Assembly: GCF_003751225.1 (NCBI RefSeq)
Contig: NZ_RJKE01000001.1
Coordinates: 2,666,001 to 2,730,000 of the forward strand
DNA from: Actinocorallia herbida
GTDB taxonomy: Bacteria > Actinomycetota > Actinomycetes > Streptosporangiales > Streptosporangiaceae
Direction: 5' to 3'
Length of the DNA stretch: 64,000 nt
The translations under genes were made by a program, and so were the position numbers. Shown piece by piece: positions 9,845-18,902 of this stretch. Below the pieces are notes generated by a model. That model was not told the origin of the DNA and did not search any database. It was given only the letters and a program-made list of their open reading frames with translations. How positions within the stretch are numbered: position 1 is the stretch's first letter; every line of letters starts with the position of its first letter.

Positions 9845-10741
9845 CTATCCGACGGTCGGGGCGGCCGGCCGCGACGGGGTGATGAGCTCGTCGGCGACCC
9901 AGTGGGCCACGTCGGCGGGGTAGGGGTCGGGCAGGCCGAGGACGATGTGGTGGAAGCCCGCGCCGATCGCCTCGGCGATGGCGTCCCGGGTCGGGCCGGG
10001 GCGGTCGTAGGAGACGGGCAGGTGGATCGAGCGGGTGAGGGAGGCGGGGTCGCGGCCCAGTTCCGTGCAGTAGCGGTCCAGGAGGGCGCTGCGGGCGACG
10101 ACGTCGGCGAGGTCGCCGCCGGGGATGTTCCACAGGTCGGCGTGCCGGGCGGCCAGGCGGAGCACGGGGGCCGAGCGGCCGCCGACGAGGATCGGCGGGT
10201 GGGGCCGCTGCACGGGCTTGGGGTTGCCGAACGCGCCGGTGAGGCGGTGGTGGGCGCCGTCGAAGTCGAACGGCTCGGTCTCGGTCCACAGCCGCCGGAT
10301 GACGGTGAGGGATTCCGCGAGGCCCTCCACGGCGTGGGCGGCGTCGTGGAAGGGCAGGCCGTGCGCGTCGTACTCGCGCCGGGCGAGCGGGTGGGAGGGG
10401 CGGGAGCCCGCGCCGATGCCGAAGTCGAGCCGGCCGCCGGAGACGAGGTCGACGGTCGCGGCGATCTTGGCGAGGTGGGCGGGCGGCCGGAAGCGGTTGC
10501 TGGTCACGAGCACGCCGAGGCGCAGCCGACGGGTCTGCGCGGCGAGGGCCGAGAGCAGGGTCCAGCCTTCGAGGACGGGGCCTGCGGGGTCGCCGCCGAT
10601 CGGCATGAGGTGGTCGAACAGCCAGGCGTGCTCGATCTGCGGGATCCGGTCGGCCTCGCGCCAGACCCGCAGGACGTCTGCGTACTCGACCTGCATGGGC
10701 GCGGTCATGATCCCGAAGCTCGGGTGGGAGGAACGCGGCAT
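9845..10741 (-). CDS. LLM-class F420-dependent oxidoreductase
   Basis: A 298-residue TIM-barrel luciferase-like monooxygenase family protein: an N-terminal strand FGIMTAPMQ, AWLFDHLMPIGGD, LGVLVTSNRFRPPAHLAKIAATVD, GRLDFGIGAGSRPSHPLARREYD, PILVGGRSAPVLRLAARHADLWN. In actinobacteria most use coenzyme F420 rather than FMN. The ATG at 10741 is chosen because GGAGAG sits four bases upstream; an ATG at 10753 abuts its own purine stretch. Divergent from the TetR gene at 10846 with two operator-like repeats between, so repression by that regulator is likely. Confidence 0.9.
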   Translation of the reverse strand: MPRSSHPSFGIMTAPMQVEYADVLRVWREADRIPQIEHAWLFDHLMPIGGDPAGPVLEGWTLLSALAAQTRRLRLGVLVTSNRFRPPAHLAKIAATVDLVSGGRLDFGIGAGSRPSHPLARREYDAHGLPFHDAAHAVEGLAESLTVIRRLWTETEPFDFDGAHHRLTGAFGNPKPVQRPHPPILVGGRSAPVLRLAARHADLWNIPGGDLADVVARSALLDRYCTELGRDPASLTRSIHLPVSYDRPGPTRDAIAEAIGAGFHHIVLGLPDPYPADVAHWVADELITPSRPAAPTVG

Positions 10742-10776
10742 GGGACTCTCCATCCTGATCTGGCATGATGAGAACA

Positions 10777-10815
10777 GGAACGTTGTTCCGATTCAATGAT
10801 ACGGAACGCTGTTCC
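10777..10815. promoter_or_regulatory. Paired TetR-type operators GGAAC-N3-GTTCC
   Basis: Two perfect 13-base inverted repeats, GGAACgttGTTCC at 10777-10789 and GGAACgctGTTCC at 10803-10815, centres 26 bases apart, lie between the divergent LLM oxidoreductase and TetR starts. The same motif recurs at 12569-12581. This is the expected target for the adjacent TetR protein, controlling itself and the oxidoreductase. Confidence 0.75.
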
Positions 10816-10845
10816 GCTTGTCTGGTCCGAGGTGGGGGAAACGGT

Positions 10846-11439
10846 TTGGCGCACGAGGGCGACGGCGACCCGGGGCGGGCGGCCCCGCGCAGACGGGCCG
10901 ACGCGCGGCGCAACGAGCGGACGCTGCTCGACGCCGCGGCGGCGATCTTCGTGATCTCGGGGGTGGAGGCGCCGATCCGCGACATAGCGGCCCGCGCCGG
11001 GGTAGGAGTGGGCACGATCTACCGCCATTTCCCGACCAGGGCGGATCTGATCATCGCCGTCTACCGGCACCAGGTGGAGTCCTGCGCCGAGGCGGGTCCC
11101 GCCCTGCTGGCGAGCAGCGCCTCACCGCATGCCGCGCTCGCCCGGTGGGTCCACCTGTTCGTCGACTTCCTGGTCACCAAGCACGGACTCGCCGCGGTGC
11201 TCCAGTCCGACGAGGCCGGGTTCGAGGCGCTGCACGCCTACTTCATCGACCGCCTCGTCCCGGTCTGCTCCGACCTGCTCCGGGCCGCGGCCGACGCCGC
11301 CGAGATCCGCTCGGACGTCGACGCCTACACCCTCATGCGCGGTATCGGGAACCTCTGCATCGGCGCGGAGACCGACCTGCGCTACGACCCCCGTCGCCTG
11401 GTCGACCTCCTCATCGAGGGCCTTCGCCGCCCCCGCTGA
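10846..11439 (+). CDS. TetR family transcriptional regulator
   Basis: A 197-residue one-component repressor. The N-terminal helix-turn-helix domain reads TLLDAAAAIFVISGVEAPIR, DIAARAGVGVGTIYRHFPTR (about residues 26-65); the C-terminal ligand domain is helical (TetR_C SbtR-like). The TTG at 10846 has GGTGGGGGAAAC upstream; longer starts would place the operators inside the coding region. It is divergent from the LLM oxidoreductase and probably recognises GGAAC-N3-GTTCC in its own promoter and again near 12.57 kb. Confidence 0.9.
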   Translation: MAHEGDGDPGRAAPRRRADARRNERTLLDAAAAIFVISGVEAPIRDIAARAGVGVGTIYRHFPTRADLIIAVYRHQVESCAEAGPALLASSASPHAALARWVHLFVDFLVTKHGLAAVLQSDEAGFEALHAYFIDRLVPVCSDLLRAAADAAEIRSDVDAYTLMRGIGNLCIGAETDLRYDPRRLVDLLIEGLRRPR

Positions 11440-11454
11440 CGCCGCGCCGGGCCG

Positions 11455-12480
11455 TCAGGCGGCGGAGCGGTCCCCGACGGGGCGGCGGCGCAGGTCGGCG
11501 TGCAGGAGGGCCGGGGGGAGGTAGGCCATGTCGAGCGTGCCGACGTCGGTGCCGGGCGGGACGATGGCGTCGATCCGGTCCAGGACGTCGTCGGTGAGGG
11601 CGACGTCGACGCCGGCGAGCAGGTCCTCGAGGTGCGCCATCGTGCGCGGCCCGATGATCGCGCTGGTCACGCCGGGGTGCGCGATCGCGAACGCCATCAC
11701 CAGGTGCGTCATCGGCAGGCCGGCCTCCGCGGCGAGCGGGATGAGCCGTTCGACGGCGTCCAGGCGGCGCTCGTCGCTGAGGTGCCGGTAGCGGGCGGCG
11801 CGCAGCAGGTCGGTCCGCTGCCCCTTGCGGACGCGCCCGGTGAGCAGCCCCTGCGCGAGCGGGCTCCACACCAGCGTGCCCATGCCGTGGCGCTGGGCGA
11901 CGGGCAGCACCTCGGCCTCGATGCCGCGGCTGAGGATCGAGTAGGTCGGCTGCTCGGTGCGGAACCGCTCCAGGCCGCGCCGCTCGGCGACCCACTGGGC
12001 CTCGACGATGTCGGAGGCGGGCATCGTCGACGAGCCGATCGCGCGGACCTTGCCGGCGCGCACCAGGTCGGAGAGCGCGGAGAGCGTCTCCTCGATGTCG
12101 GTGTCGGGGTCCGGCCGGTGGATCTGGTAGAGGTCGATGCGGTCGGTCCGCAGGCGGCGCAGCGAGTCCTCGACCGCGGTCATGATCCAGCGCCGGGAGT
12201 TGCCGCGGCGGTTGGGGTCGTCGCCCATCGGCAGATGCAGCTTGGTCGCGAGCACGACGTCGTCGCGCCGCCCCTCGAGCGCCTTGCCCACGATCTCCTC
12301 GGACTCGCCGCGGGAGTACGCGTCGGCGGTGTCGACGAAGTTGATCCCCGCGTCCAGTGCGCGGTGGACGATCCGGATCGCGTCGTCGTGGTCGGGGTTG
12401 CCGGCCGCGCCGAACATCATCGCGCCGAGCGCGTAGGGGCTGACCTTGATGCCGGTCCGGCCGAGTGTGCGGTACTGCAT
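11455..12480 (-). CDS. Aldo/keto reductase
   Basis: A 341-residue AKR-superfamily NADPH oxidoreductase close to the YajO/general stress protein 69 type. It begins MQYRTLGRTGIKVSPYALG and has the catalytic tetrad Asp50, Tyr55 (FVDTADAYSRGESE), Lys80 (VLATKLHL) and His121 (LYQIHRPDPDTD), followed by the cofactor region near the C-terminus (SAIIGPRTMAHLEDLL). ATG at 12480 is preceded by GGGAGGA. It converges on the TetR gene with only 15 bases between stops and is divergent from the DUF418 gene, sharing operator motifs with that TetR promoter. Confidence 0.93.
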   Translation of the reverse strand: MQYRTLGRTGIKVSPYALGAMMFGAAGNPDHDDAIRIVHRALDAGINFVDTADAYSRGESEEIVGKALEGRRDDVVLATKLHLPMGDDPNRRGNSRRWIMTAVEDSLRRLRTDRIDLYQIHRPDPDTDIEETLSALSDLVRAGKVRAIGSSTMPASDIVEAQWVAERRGLERFRTEQPTYSILSRGIEAEVLPVAQRHGMGTLVWSPLAQGLLTGRVRKGQRTDLLRAARYRHLSDERRLDAVERLIPLAAEAGLPMTHLVMAFAIAHPGVTSAIIGPRTMAHLEDLLAGVDVALTDDVLDRIDAIVPPGTDVGTLDMAYLPPALLHADLRRRPVGDRSAA

Positions 12481-12546
12481 GGGGTTCCTCCCGAGAGGGC
12501 CGTCCAAGGGTCGGCGCGGCAGTCGACGCCGTAGCTTGGGACTAGC

Positions 12547-12581
12547 GGAATGCTCTTCCGAACTATACGGAACCATGTTCC
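12547..12581. promoter_or_regulatory. Second GGAAC-N3-GTTCC operator region
   Basis: A perfect copy, GGAACcatGTTCC, lies at 12569-12581 and an imperfect one, GGAATgctCTTCC, at 12547-12559, centres 22 bases apart, between the divergent aldo/keto reductase and DUF418 genes. The match to the two sites at 10777-10815 suggests co-regulation by the TetR protein encoded at 10846. Confidence 0.7.
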
Positions 12582-12607
12582 GGTTATGCAAACGAAGGGG
12601 AGTCGCC

Positions 12608-13621
12608 GTGCGGGACCGGCCGCGGGTTCTCGCGCTGGACGTGCTGCGCGGATTCGCGCTGTGCGGGATCCTCCCGGCGAACCTCGGGCCGATCGCCGAG
12701 GAGGCCGGGTTCGGGACGGCCGGATTCGGGACGGACCGGGGTGGGACCTGGCTGCCGCTGCTGGTCGAGCAGCGGTTCTTCCCGATCTTCTCGGTCCTGT
12801 TCGGCATCGGTTTCACGCTGCTGCTGGAGTCCGCGGGCCGTCGGGTACGGCGGCCCCGGGTCGTCCTGCTGCGCCGGCTGCTGGTGCTCCTCGCCCTCGG
12901 ACTGGCCCATCTGTCCCTGCTGTGGCAGGGCGACGTGCTGTCCCTCTACGCCGTCGTCGGCCTGTGCGTGCTGCTGCCCTCGACCTGGCTGCCGCGCTGG
13001 AGCGTCGCGGTGCTCGCCGGGGTGCTTCTCGTGGCGCCGCTCGCCCTCGGCGGCGGCGGGGCGCCGCTGGTGCCCGGCCTGCTGCTGCTCGGTGCGGCGC
13101 TGACCCGGTACGGCGTGCTCGATGGGTTCGAGCGCTCCGTCCGCGTCCCGGCGGTCCTGGGCGCGGTGTGCGCGGCGGCCGCGGCACCCGCCCTCCGGCT
13201 CCAGTTGGAGGCTCCACCCGGGGACGAACGCTGGTCCGCGTTCGCGGGCCTGCTCATGGCGGGCGGCTACGTGTCCGTCCTACTGCTCCTGCTCCGGACA
13301 CCGCTCCGTCCGGCGCTGGCCGCGATCTTCGCCCCCCTGGGCCGGATGTCCCTCACCCACTACCTGTCCGCTACGGTCCTGGTCCTAGCCGCCGCGCCTT
13401 TCCTCGCGGACCCGTCCGGCGCCCCGCGACCGGGCATGATCTTGATCACCCTGGTGGCCGTCCTTCTCCTCCAGTGGACGGCGAGCGTGCTCTGGCTCCG
13501 CCGCCACCGCCGGGGCCCGGTGGAGTGGGTGTGGCACCTCCTCACGTGGGCCCGCCTCCCCGCACCGCTCCGCCGTGAGACGGTCGCGCCATCACCCACC
13601 GTGCGCGGGGCCGACGGTTAA
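12608..13621 (+). CDS. DUF418-type integral membrane protein
   Basis: A 337-residue polytopic membrane protein. The start MRDRPRVLALDVLRGFALCGIL carries the D-x-x-R-G-x-A signature of the YeiB/DUF418 and heparan-acetyltransferase-like families, and the C-terminal DUF418 block contains FAPLGRMSLTHYLSA and a final helix before WVWHLLTWARLP. About eight to ten helices are visible. Function is unknown; related proteins may transfer acyl groups across the membrane. GTG at 12608 has GAAGGGGAG upstream. Divergent from the aldo/keto reductase with a shared operator region. Confidence 0.88.
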   Translation: MRDRPRVLALDVLRGFALCGILPANLGPIAEEAGFGTAGFGTDRGGTWLPLLVEQRFFPIFSVLFGIGFTLLLESAGRRVRRPRVVLLRRLLVLLALGLAHLSLLWQGDVLSLYAVVGLCVLLPSTWLPRWSVAVLAGVLLVAPLALGGGGAPLVPGLLLLGAALTRYGVLDGFERSVRVPAVLGAVCAAAAAPALRLQLEAPPGDERWSAFAGLLMAGGYVSVLLLLLRTPLRPALAAIFAPLGRMSLTHYLSATVLVLAAAPFLADPSGAPRPGMILITLVAVLLLQWTASVLWLRRHRRGPVEWVWHLLTWARLPAPLRRETVAPSPTVRGADG

Positions 13622-13661
13622 TCGTTCGAAGGGCGTCGGGGTCGGGTGGCATGCTTGAGGG

Positions 13662-16430
13662 GTGGATTCTCCTCCCCTCGTAGGTCGTGTCCGGGACTTG
13701 AAGCGGCTCAGGAAGGCGCTGGCCGAGGTGCCCTCGATCGTGCTCGTGGGCGGCGAGGCGGGGATCGGGAAGACGCGGCTGGTGCGGGAGTTCGCGGAGC
13801 ACGCCGGGGCCACGGTGCTCAGCGGCGGGTGTGTGGAGCTCGGCTCGGACGGGCTGCCGTTCGCGCCGTTCAGCGCGGCGCTGCGCGGGCTGGTGCGCGA
13901 GGTGGGGGTCGAGCGGGTCAGGGAGCTGCTGCCGGGGGCGAGCGGGCTGGCCCGGCTGCTGCCGGAGTTCGGTGAGGCCGGCGAGGCGGGCGGCGAGTCG
14001 CGCGCCCGGATGTTCGAGCTGGTCCTCACCCTGCTGGAACGGCTCGGCCCGGTGGTGCTGGTCATCGAGGACGCGCACTGGGCCGACCGGTCCTCACGCG
14101 ACCTCCTGGAGTTCCTCATCCGCAACCTCGGCGGCCGCGTGATGATCGTCGTCACCTACCGGAGCGACGCCCTGGACCGGGCCCATCCGCTGCGCGGGCT
14201 CCTGGCCGAGCTGGCGCGGGTCCAGTTCGTCGAGCGGATCGAGCTGCGGCGGTTCACCCGCGCCGAGACCCGGCGGCTGCTCCACCAGACGCTCGGCCGC
14301 GAACCGGACGAGGCGCTCGTCGAGCAGGTCTTCCAGCGCAGCGAGGGCAATCCGCTGTTCGCCGAGGCGCTGGCCGGGATCGACGGCAGGCTGCTGCCGG
14401 ACTCACTGCGCGACCTTCTGCTCATCGGCTTCCAGCGCCTGCCGGAGGAGACCAGGGAGCTGCTGCGGGTCGCCGCGGCGGGCGGCACCCGGTTCGCGCA
14501 CGGCCTGCTCACCGCGGTCGCGGGCCTCGACGACATGGCCCTGAACCGGGCGCTGCGCCCGGCCGTCGCGGCCAACGTCCTCGTCGCGGACGGCGACGGC
14601 TACTCCTTCCGGCACTCGCTGATCCGCGAGGCCGTCTATGACGATCTGCTCCCCGGTGAGCTGAACGGCCTGCACGTCCGCTACGCCGAGGCGCTGACCG
14701 CGCAGCCGTCGCTGGTCGCGCCGGGCCGGGCCGCGGGCGAGCGCGCCTACCACTGGTACGCCGCGCACGAGCAGGCCAAGGCGCTGGAGAGCGCCTGGGA
14801 GGCGGCCGAGGACGCGGCCCGCCAGTTCGCGCACGCCGAGGCGCTCCGGATGCTCGAACGCGTCCTCGAACTGTGGGACAGGGTCCCCGACGGGCGGCGC
14901 GCGCCCGTCCGGCGGCTCGAGGTGCTGAGCCGCGCCGCCGATTTCGCCGCGATGGCCGGCGAGGAGGAGCGGGGCATCCAGTTCGCGACCGAGGCGCTCA
15001 AGGAGGCGGAGACCCCGGAGGAACGGGCGAAGCTGCTGGGCGTGCGCGGCCACCTGGCGCTCGGGCAGAACCGGCTCGAGGGGCTGGACGACATGCGCGG
15101 CGCCATCGCCGCGCTGCCCGAGGGCAAGGTCAAGGCGCGGGCGCTGGCGCAGCTCGCCGTCCGCCTGAACAAGCTGCCGCACGGCATGCCGGAGACCACC
15201 GCGTCGGTCGAGGAGGCCCTGCGGATCGGCTGGAAGGTCGACGACATGACCGCCGTGGCCAGCGCGCTGATCACCCGTGCGCTCCGCCATCCCGTCCCCG
15301 ACGCCGAGCGCCTGGCGATGCTCGACGAGGTCGAGCCGCTCCTCTCCCGGAGCGACGACTACGACGACGTCCTGCGCCTCGAACTCGCCCGCTCGCACGT
15401 CCTGGAGGGCATGGGCCGGCACGAGGACGCGATCCGGGTGGCCCGGCTCGGCATCGCCAAGGCCGAGGCGTACGGGCTGATCCGGACCACCGGCACGGTC
15501 CTGGGCATCAACGTGGCCGAGCCGATGATCGCGCTCGGCCGATGGGACGAGGCGCTGGCGGTCATCGAGCGGGCGATCGAACGGAGGCCGCTGCGGCGGC
15601 ACCGGGCGGGGCTGCGGTTCATGGCGGGCGCCGTGCACATCGCGCGCGGCGAGCTCGACGTCGCGGACGTCATGCTGGCGTCCGCGTGGGCGACGACGAC
15701 CGACGGGCCGCTGCGGCGGGCCGAGGACTACCTGCCGATCGTCCACATGGAGATCACGCTGCGGCTGGCCGAGGGCCGGCCGGATCTCGCGCTGGCCGCG
15801 GCCGCGCGGCTCATCGAGCCCGCCGACATGAGCGACGAGACGCGGTACACCTGGCCCGCGCTGGTCGCCGCGGTGTCGGCCTGCGCGACGCCCGGGGACC
15901 TCGCCCCGTTCGAGGCGCGGGCGGCCGCCATGGAGGCCAGGGGCGAGCTGCAACGGGCGCACCGCCTGACGTTCGAGGCGCACGCCGCCCGGATCCGCCG
16001 CGAGCCGCAGGACTGGGCGCCCGTCCGGCAGGCGTGGACGGACCTGTCCCGCCCCTACGACCTGGCCAAGGCCCTGCACCACTCGGCCGAGCACGCCGCG
16101 GCCTCCGGCGACCGCGCCGCCGCCCTGGCCTTCCTCGCCGAGGCCGCCCCCCTCGCCGAATCCCTGCGCGCCAAGCCCCTGTCCGCCCAGATCACCGCCC
16201 TCCGCTCCCGCCTGCGCACCACGAGCCCCGCGCACGGTCTCACCCCCCGCGAACTCGAAGTCCTGCGCGCCCTCGCCACCGGCCGCTCCAACCGCGAGAT
16301 CGCCGAGGCCCTCTTCATCTCCGCCAAGACCGTCAGCGTCCACGTCAGCAACATCCTCGCCAAGCTGCACGCCGCCACCCGCACCGAAGCCGTCGCCACC
16401 GCCCACCAGGAGGGATTCCTCTCCGCCTGA
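13662..16430 (+). CDS. LuxR-family regulator with AAA ATPase domain (LAL type)
   Basis: A 922-residue LuxR-type activator. The N-terminal AAA16-like ATPase has Walker [12 protein letters not shown] (30-40) and Walker [13 protein letters not shown] (131-142); the middle is a long helical TPR-like sensor region (about 350-840); the C-terminus is a GerE helix-turn-helix from about 860 ([32 protein letters not shown]). Size is normal for large ATP-binding LuxR proteins, which integrate an unknown ligand with ATP binding. The GTG at 13662 has only a weak purine run upstream. The gene is isolated, so its targets are not evident. Compare the decayed relative at 4866-5935. Confidence 0.93.
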   Translation: MDSPPLVGRVRDLKRLRKALAEVPSIVLVGGEAGIGKTRLVREFAEHAGATVLSGGCVELGSDGLPFAPFSAALRGLVREVGVERVRELLPGASGLARLLPEFGEAGEAGGESRARMFELVLTLLERLGPVVLVIEDAHWADRSSRDLLEFLIRNLGGRVMIVVTYRSDALDRAHPLRGLLAELARVQFVERIELRRFTRAETRRLLHQTLGREPDEALVEQVFQRSEGNPLFAEALAGIDGRLLPDSLRDLLLIGFQRLPEETRELLRVAAAGGTRFAHGLLTAVAGLDDMALNRALRPAVAANVLVADGDGYSFRHSLIREAVYDDLLPGELNGLHVRYAEALTAQPSLVAPGRAAGERAYHWYAAHEQAKALESAWEAAEDAARQFAHAEALRMLERVLELWDRVPDGRRAPVRRLEVLSRAADFAAMAGEEERGIQFATEALKEAETPEERAKLLGVRGHLALGQNRLEGLDDMRGAIAALPEGKVKARALAQLAVRLNKLPHGMPETTASVEEALRIGWKVDDMTAVASALITRALRHPVPDAERLAMLDEVEPLLSRSDDYDDVLRLELARSHVLEGMGRHEDAIRVARLGIAKAEAYGLIRTTGTVLGINVAEPMIALGRWDEALAVIERAIERRPLRRHRAGLRFMAGAVHIARGELDVADVMLASAWATTTDGPLRRAEDYLPIVHMEITLRLAEGRPDLALAAAARLIEPADMSDETRYTWPALVAAVSACATPGDLAPFEARAAAMEARGELQRAHRLTFEAHAARIRREPQDWAPVRQAWTDLSRPYDLAKALHHSAEHAAASGDRAAALAFLAEAAPLAESLRAKPLSAQITALRSRLRTTSPAHGLTPRELEVLRALATGRSNREIAEALFISAKTVSVHVSNILAKLHAATRTEAVATAHQEGFLSA

Positions 16431-16448
16431 CCGCCGGGCGAAGCCGCG

Positions 16449-16466
16449 GCCGGCGACGTCGCCGGC
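16449..16466. terminator. Perfect 18-bp palindrome between convergent genes
   Basis: GCCGGCGAC followed directly by GTCGCCGGC, located between the LuxR stop (16430) and the DinB stop (16474). The position suggests a bidirectional terminator, though no loop bases or U-tract are present. Confidence 0.4.
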
Positions 16467-16473
16467 GGGCCGG

Positions 16474-17013
16474 TCACTCCCCGGTTCGGCCGTCGACGGA
16501 CTCGCGGAGGAGGTCGGCGTGGCCGTTGTGGCGGGCGTACTCCTCGATCAGGTGGCAGAGGATCCAGCGGGCGCTGGGGTGGGTGCCCTCACGGGTCGGG
16601 TTGACGGCGCGGACGGCGAGGCCGGCGGTGGTGAGGACGGCGGCCAGGGCGGCGCGGGAGCGGTCGACCGAGGCGTGCCAGAGGGCGAACAGGTGCTCCG
16701 GGGTGTCGGCGGCGGCCGAGTGCCAGTCCCAGTCCGGGTCCGCGTGCCAGTCGACGGCGTTCCAGGGGGCCGGGTGGGGGGCGCCGTGGAGGCGCAGGGT
16801 GAACCAGGTGTCCTCGACGTAGGCGAGATGCTTGAGCAGACCGCCCAGGGTCATCGACGAGGGTCCGACGGTGGCGCGCAGGCCCGCGGCGTCGAGGTCG
16901 CGGCACTTCCAGGCGAAGGTGGCGCGCTGGAAGTCGAGGAAGCCGGTCAGGGTGGCCGCCTCGTCGCCGTCCAGGGGCGGGACCGGCCTGCCGTACTCGT
17001 CGACGTCGCTCAT
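16474..17013 (-). CDS. DinB family protein (DUF664)
   Basis: A 179-residue four-helix-bundle protein of the DinB/DUF664 superfamily, which includes mycothiol-dependent transferases. Visible are [20 protein letters not shown] (26-45), [17 protein letters not shown] with the first metal-ligand His, and the C-terminal [20 protein letters not shown] with the His pair, so the three-His metal site looks intact. ATG at 17013 gives the usual length. Many actinobacterial members are mycothiol S-transferases for detoxification; that role is inferred. It is divergent from the TetR gene at 17069 with a 55-base gap. Confidence 0.9.
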   Translation of the reverse strand: MSDVDEYGRPVPPLDGDEAATLTGFLDFQRATFAWKCRDLDAAGLRATVGPSSMTLGGLLKHLAYVEDTWFTLRLHGAPHPAPWNAVDWHADPDWDWHSAAADTPEHLFALWHASVDRSRAALAAVLTTAGLAVRAVNPTREGTHPSARWILCHLIEEYARHNGHADLLRESVDGRTGE

Positions 17014-17068
17014 GGGGGTCAGCCTACGGGCGGCCCGGGGAGCGCGAGGGGGCGAATAAACTCGGGGC

Positions 17069-17686
17069 GTGGTGAGACTGAGGGCCGAGGACCGGCGGCG
17101 GATGATTCTGCGCGCGGCCGGGGACCTGTTCATCGCCCGCGGCTTCGCCGGGGTGACGATGGAGGACGTCATCGCGGCGGCCGGCGGCTCGAAGTCCACG
17201 ATCTACCAGCAGTTCTCGGACAAGACCGACCTGTTCCGGGCCGCGGTGGAGAGCCTGCTGGACGAGCGGTCCGAGCCGCTGCGGACCTTCGTGCCGAGCA
17301 GCGCCGACCTCGCGCGGACCCTCGTCGAGCTGGGCCGGGACTTCGCGACGGTGGCGCTGTCGCCCGAGTCGATCGCGCTGCACCGGCTCGTCAGCGCGGA
17401 GGCCGAGCGGGTTCCGGGGCTGGGCGAGGCGTTCTTCGACCACGGTCCGCGGGCCGGTCAGCGGGTGCTCGGCGGGGTGCTCCAGGCCGCCGCCGACGCC
17501 GGGCTCGTCGCGATCGAGGATCCGATCCTGGCGGCGGCGCAGCTGTACCAGGCGATGCTCGGCGACGTGCAGATGCGGCTGCTCACCGACTCGCCGCAGG
17601 TCCCGACGGACGAGGAGATCGAGCGGAGCATCGCGTACGCCGTGCGGGTCTTCCTGCACGGGGTCGCGCTCCGTCCGCGGGAGTGA
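17069..17686 (+). CDS. TetR family transcriptional regulator
   Basis: A 205-residue repressor with the helix-turn-helix domain at residues 8-55 (RRMILRAAGDLFIARGFAGV, MEDVIAAAGGSKSTIYQQF) and a C-terminal TetR_C (AcrR/AefR-like) domain containing VHRLVSAEAERVPGLGEAFF-type features. The GTG at 17069 starts MVRLRAEDRR. It converges on the Rieske oxygenase gene and is divergent from DinB. Because it neighbours the Rieske unit it is one of two candidates (with 19960-20526) for binding the 27-bp palindrome at 18829-18855. Confidence 0.9.
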   Translation: MVRLRAEDRRRMILRAAGDLFIARGFAGVTMEDVIAAAGGSKSTIYQQFSDKTDLFRAAVESLLDERSEPLRTFVPSSADLARTLVELGRDFATVALSPESIALHRLVSAEAERVPGLGEAFFDHGPRAGQRVLGGVLQAAADAGLVAIEDPILAAAQLYQAMLGDVQMRLLTDSPQVPTDEEIERSIAYAVRVFLHGVALRPRE

Positions 17687-17703
17687 CGCCGCGCGGACGG
17701 AGC
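17668..17703. terminator. Bidirectional terminator candidate
   Basis: An 11-bp perfect stem GCTCCGTCCGC / GCGGACGGAGC with a 14-base loop spans the TetR stop codon and lies just before the convergent Rieske oxygenase stop. Confidence 0.5.
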
Positions 17704-17714
17704 CCCCGAAGGCG

Positions 17715-18776
17715 TCAGCCGACGGGCTGCGGGGCGGGCGCGGCCTCTTCCGCGGCCATCAGCGCCACATGGCGGCGCAGGAGCAGGCCGGGCCGGTCCG
17801 CGGCGACGCTGAGCTCCTCGGGGGTGCCGCCCTCCTGGCCGCAGAGGTCCTCGACCCACCGCATGCCCTCGACGTCCTGGTGGAAGACGTACCGCTGAGT
17901 CGCGCGGCACTCCTCGTCGACCGCCGCGTCGCCGACGGCGGCGTCCCGGGAGACCGCCCAGAAGTAGTGCGTGCTCGTCTTGGTCGCCGGGGTGAACGCG
18001 TGCAGGAAGTTGACGAGGAAGTCGACCCTGCCGTCCGCCTCGGGCTCGGCGAGGCTGTACCTGGCGAGCGCGTAGTGCAGGGCGGGGCCGTCGAACCAGG
18101 CGTCGGTGTGCCGGACGGAGGCGGGCGCGCCCGAGCCGACGAGCTTGGCGAGGTAGGGCGGCATGGAGCCCGACGGCATCGTCAGCGATGAGCGCACCTT
18201 CATCCCGACCGCCTCGACCTCCGGCCGGGCCCGCGCGAACTCCAGGCTTCGGAACACCGTCCCGTGCAGGAACGGCAGGTGGGTGAGGTCCATGACGTTC
18301 TCGTGCATGCGCAGGTAGGCGGACTCCACGAAGAAGTAGTCGGCCACGGTGGCGAAGTCCGCGCTGGTCAGCCAGGGCGTGGCGGGCAGGTCGGCCGTGC
18401 GCGCGGCCGCCGGATCGCCGGTCCAGATCCAGACGAACGGCCCGGCCTCGACGACCGGGTAGGCGTGCAGCCTCAGGGCCGAGGGGACGGAGTCCTGGGA
18501 AGGCACCTCGGCGCACGAGCCGTCCGTGCGGAACCGGATCCCGTGGTACCCGCAGGTGATGACGTCGTTCTCGACCCTGCCGCGCGACAGCGGGAACGAG
18601 CGGTGCGGGCAGCGGTTCGACAGCGCGACGGGCGCGCCGTCGGACGCGCGCATGAGCAGCACGCTGCGCTCCAGGATCTGCCGCTCGAGGGGTTCCGCGG
18701 TCAGCTCGCTCGCGAGCGCGGCGACGTACCAGTGGTCGCGCAGCAGGGGGGTGGTGTTGTCGGCGAAACGTTGCAT
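17715..18776 (-). CDS. Rieske 2Fe-2S aromatic/terpenoid ring-hydroxylating oxygenase
   Basis: A 353-residue oxygenase component of the vanillate O-demethylase/phthalate-dioxygenase-like (type IA) group. The Rieske cluster ligands are Cys56-x-His58 and Cys75-x2-His78 (RCPHRS, TCGYHGI), sixteen residues apart. The mononuclear iron site appears at HENVMDLTHLPFLH with Asp163, His166 and His171. Electrons would come from the divergently encoded ferredoxin reductase at 18903. Likely chemistry is monooxygenation or O-demethylation; the substrate is unknown. The shared promoter region holds a perfect 27-bp palindrome, so substrate-responsive repression is likely. Confidence 0.93.
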   Translation of the reverse strand: MQRFADNTTPLLRDHWYVAALASELTAEPLERQILERSVLLMRASDGAPVALSNRCPHRSFPLSRGRVENDVITCGYHGIRFRTDGSCAEVPSQDSVPSALRLHAYPVVEAGPFVWIWTGDPAAARTADLPATPWLTSADFATVADYFFVESAYLRMHENVMDLTHLPFLHGTVFRSLEFARARPEVEAVGMKVRSSLTMPSGSMPPYLAKLVGSGAPASVRHTDAWFDGPALHYALARYSLAEPEADGRVDFLVNFLHAFTPATKTSTHYFWAVSRDAAVGDAAVDEECRATQRYVFHQDVEGMRWVEDLCGQEGGTPEELSVAADRPGLLLRRHVALMAAEEAAPAPQPVG

Positions 18777-18828
18777 GGCGTCTCTGTCTCCCTGTCGGAG
18801 GCTCCGGGCGGGGGGGTTCTTGCCCGAT

Positions 18829-18855
18829 TTGTGTACTGTACATTACAGTACACAA
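18829..18855. promoter_or_regulatory. Perfect 27-bp palindrome, operator of the Rieske oxygenase/reductase pair
   Basis: Arms TTGTGTACTGTA and TACAGTACACAA are exact inverted repeats of 12 bp around CAT, centred between the divergent starts at 18776 and 18903. The AT-rich core TGTAC-N-TACA is unlike the surrounding DNA. TetR proteins are encoded on both sides of the unit (17069 and 19960), and either could bind here. Confidence 0.85.
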
Positions 18856-18902
18856 GCGTGACCCAAGCCACAATCGCCCCCCGTACCGTTGGAGCCGCCG
18901 CC

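Noticed and set aside
14403-16406. Reverse-strand 667-codon frame opposite the LuxR regulator
   Set aside because: Shadow frame; the forward protein has Walker and HTH motifs at the expected places.
18264-18902. Upstream extension of the ferredoxin reductase frame
   Set aside because: It crosses the Rieske oxygenase start and the 27-bp operator; GTG 18903 with TTGGAG gives the normal family length.
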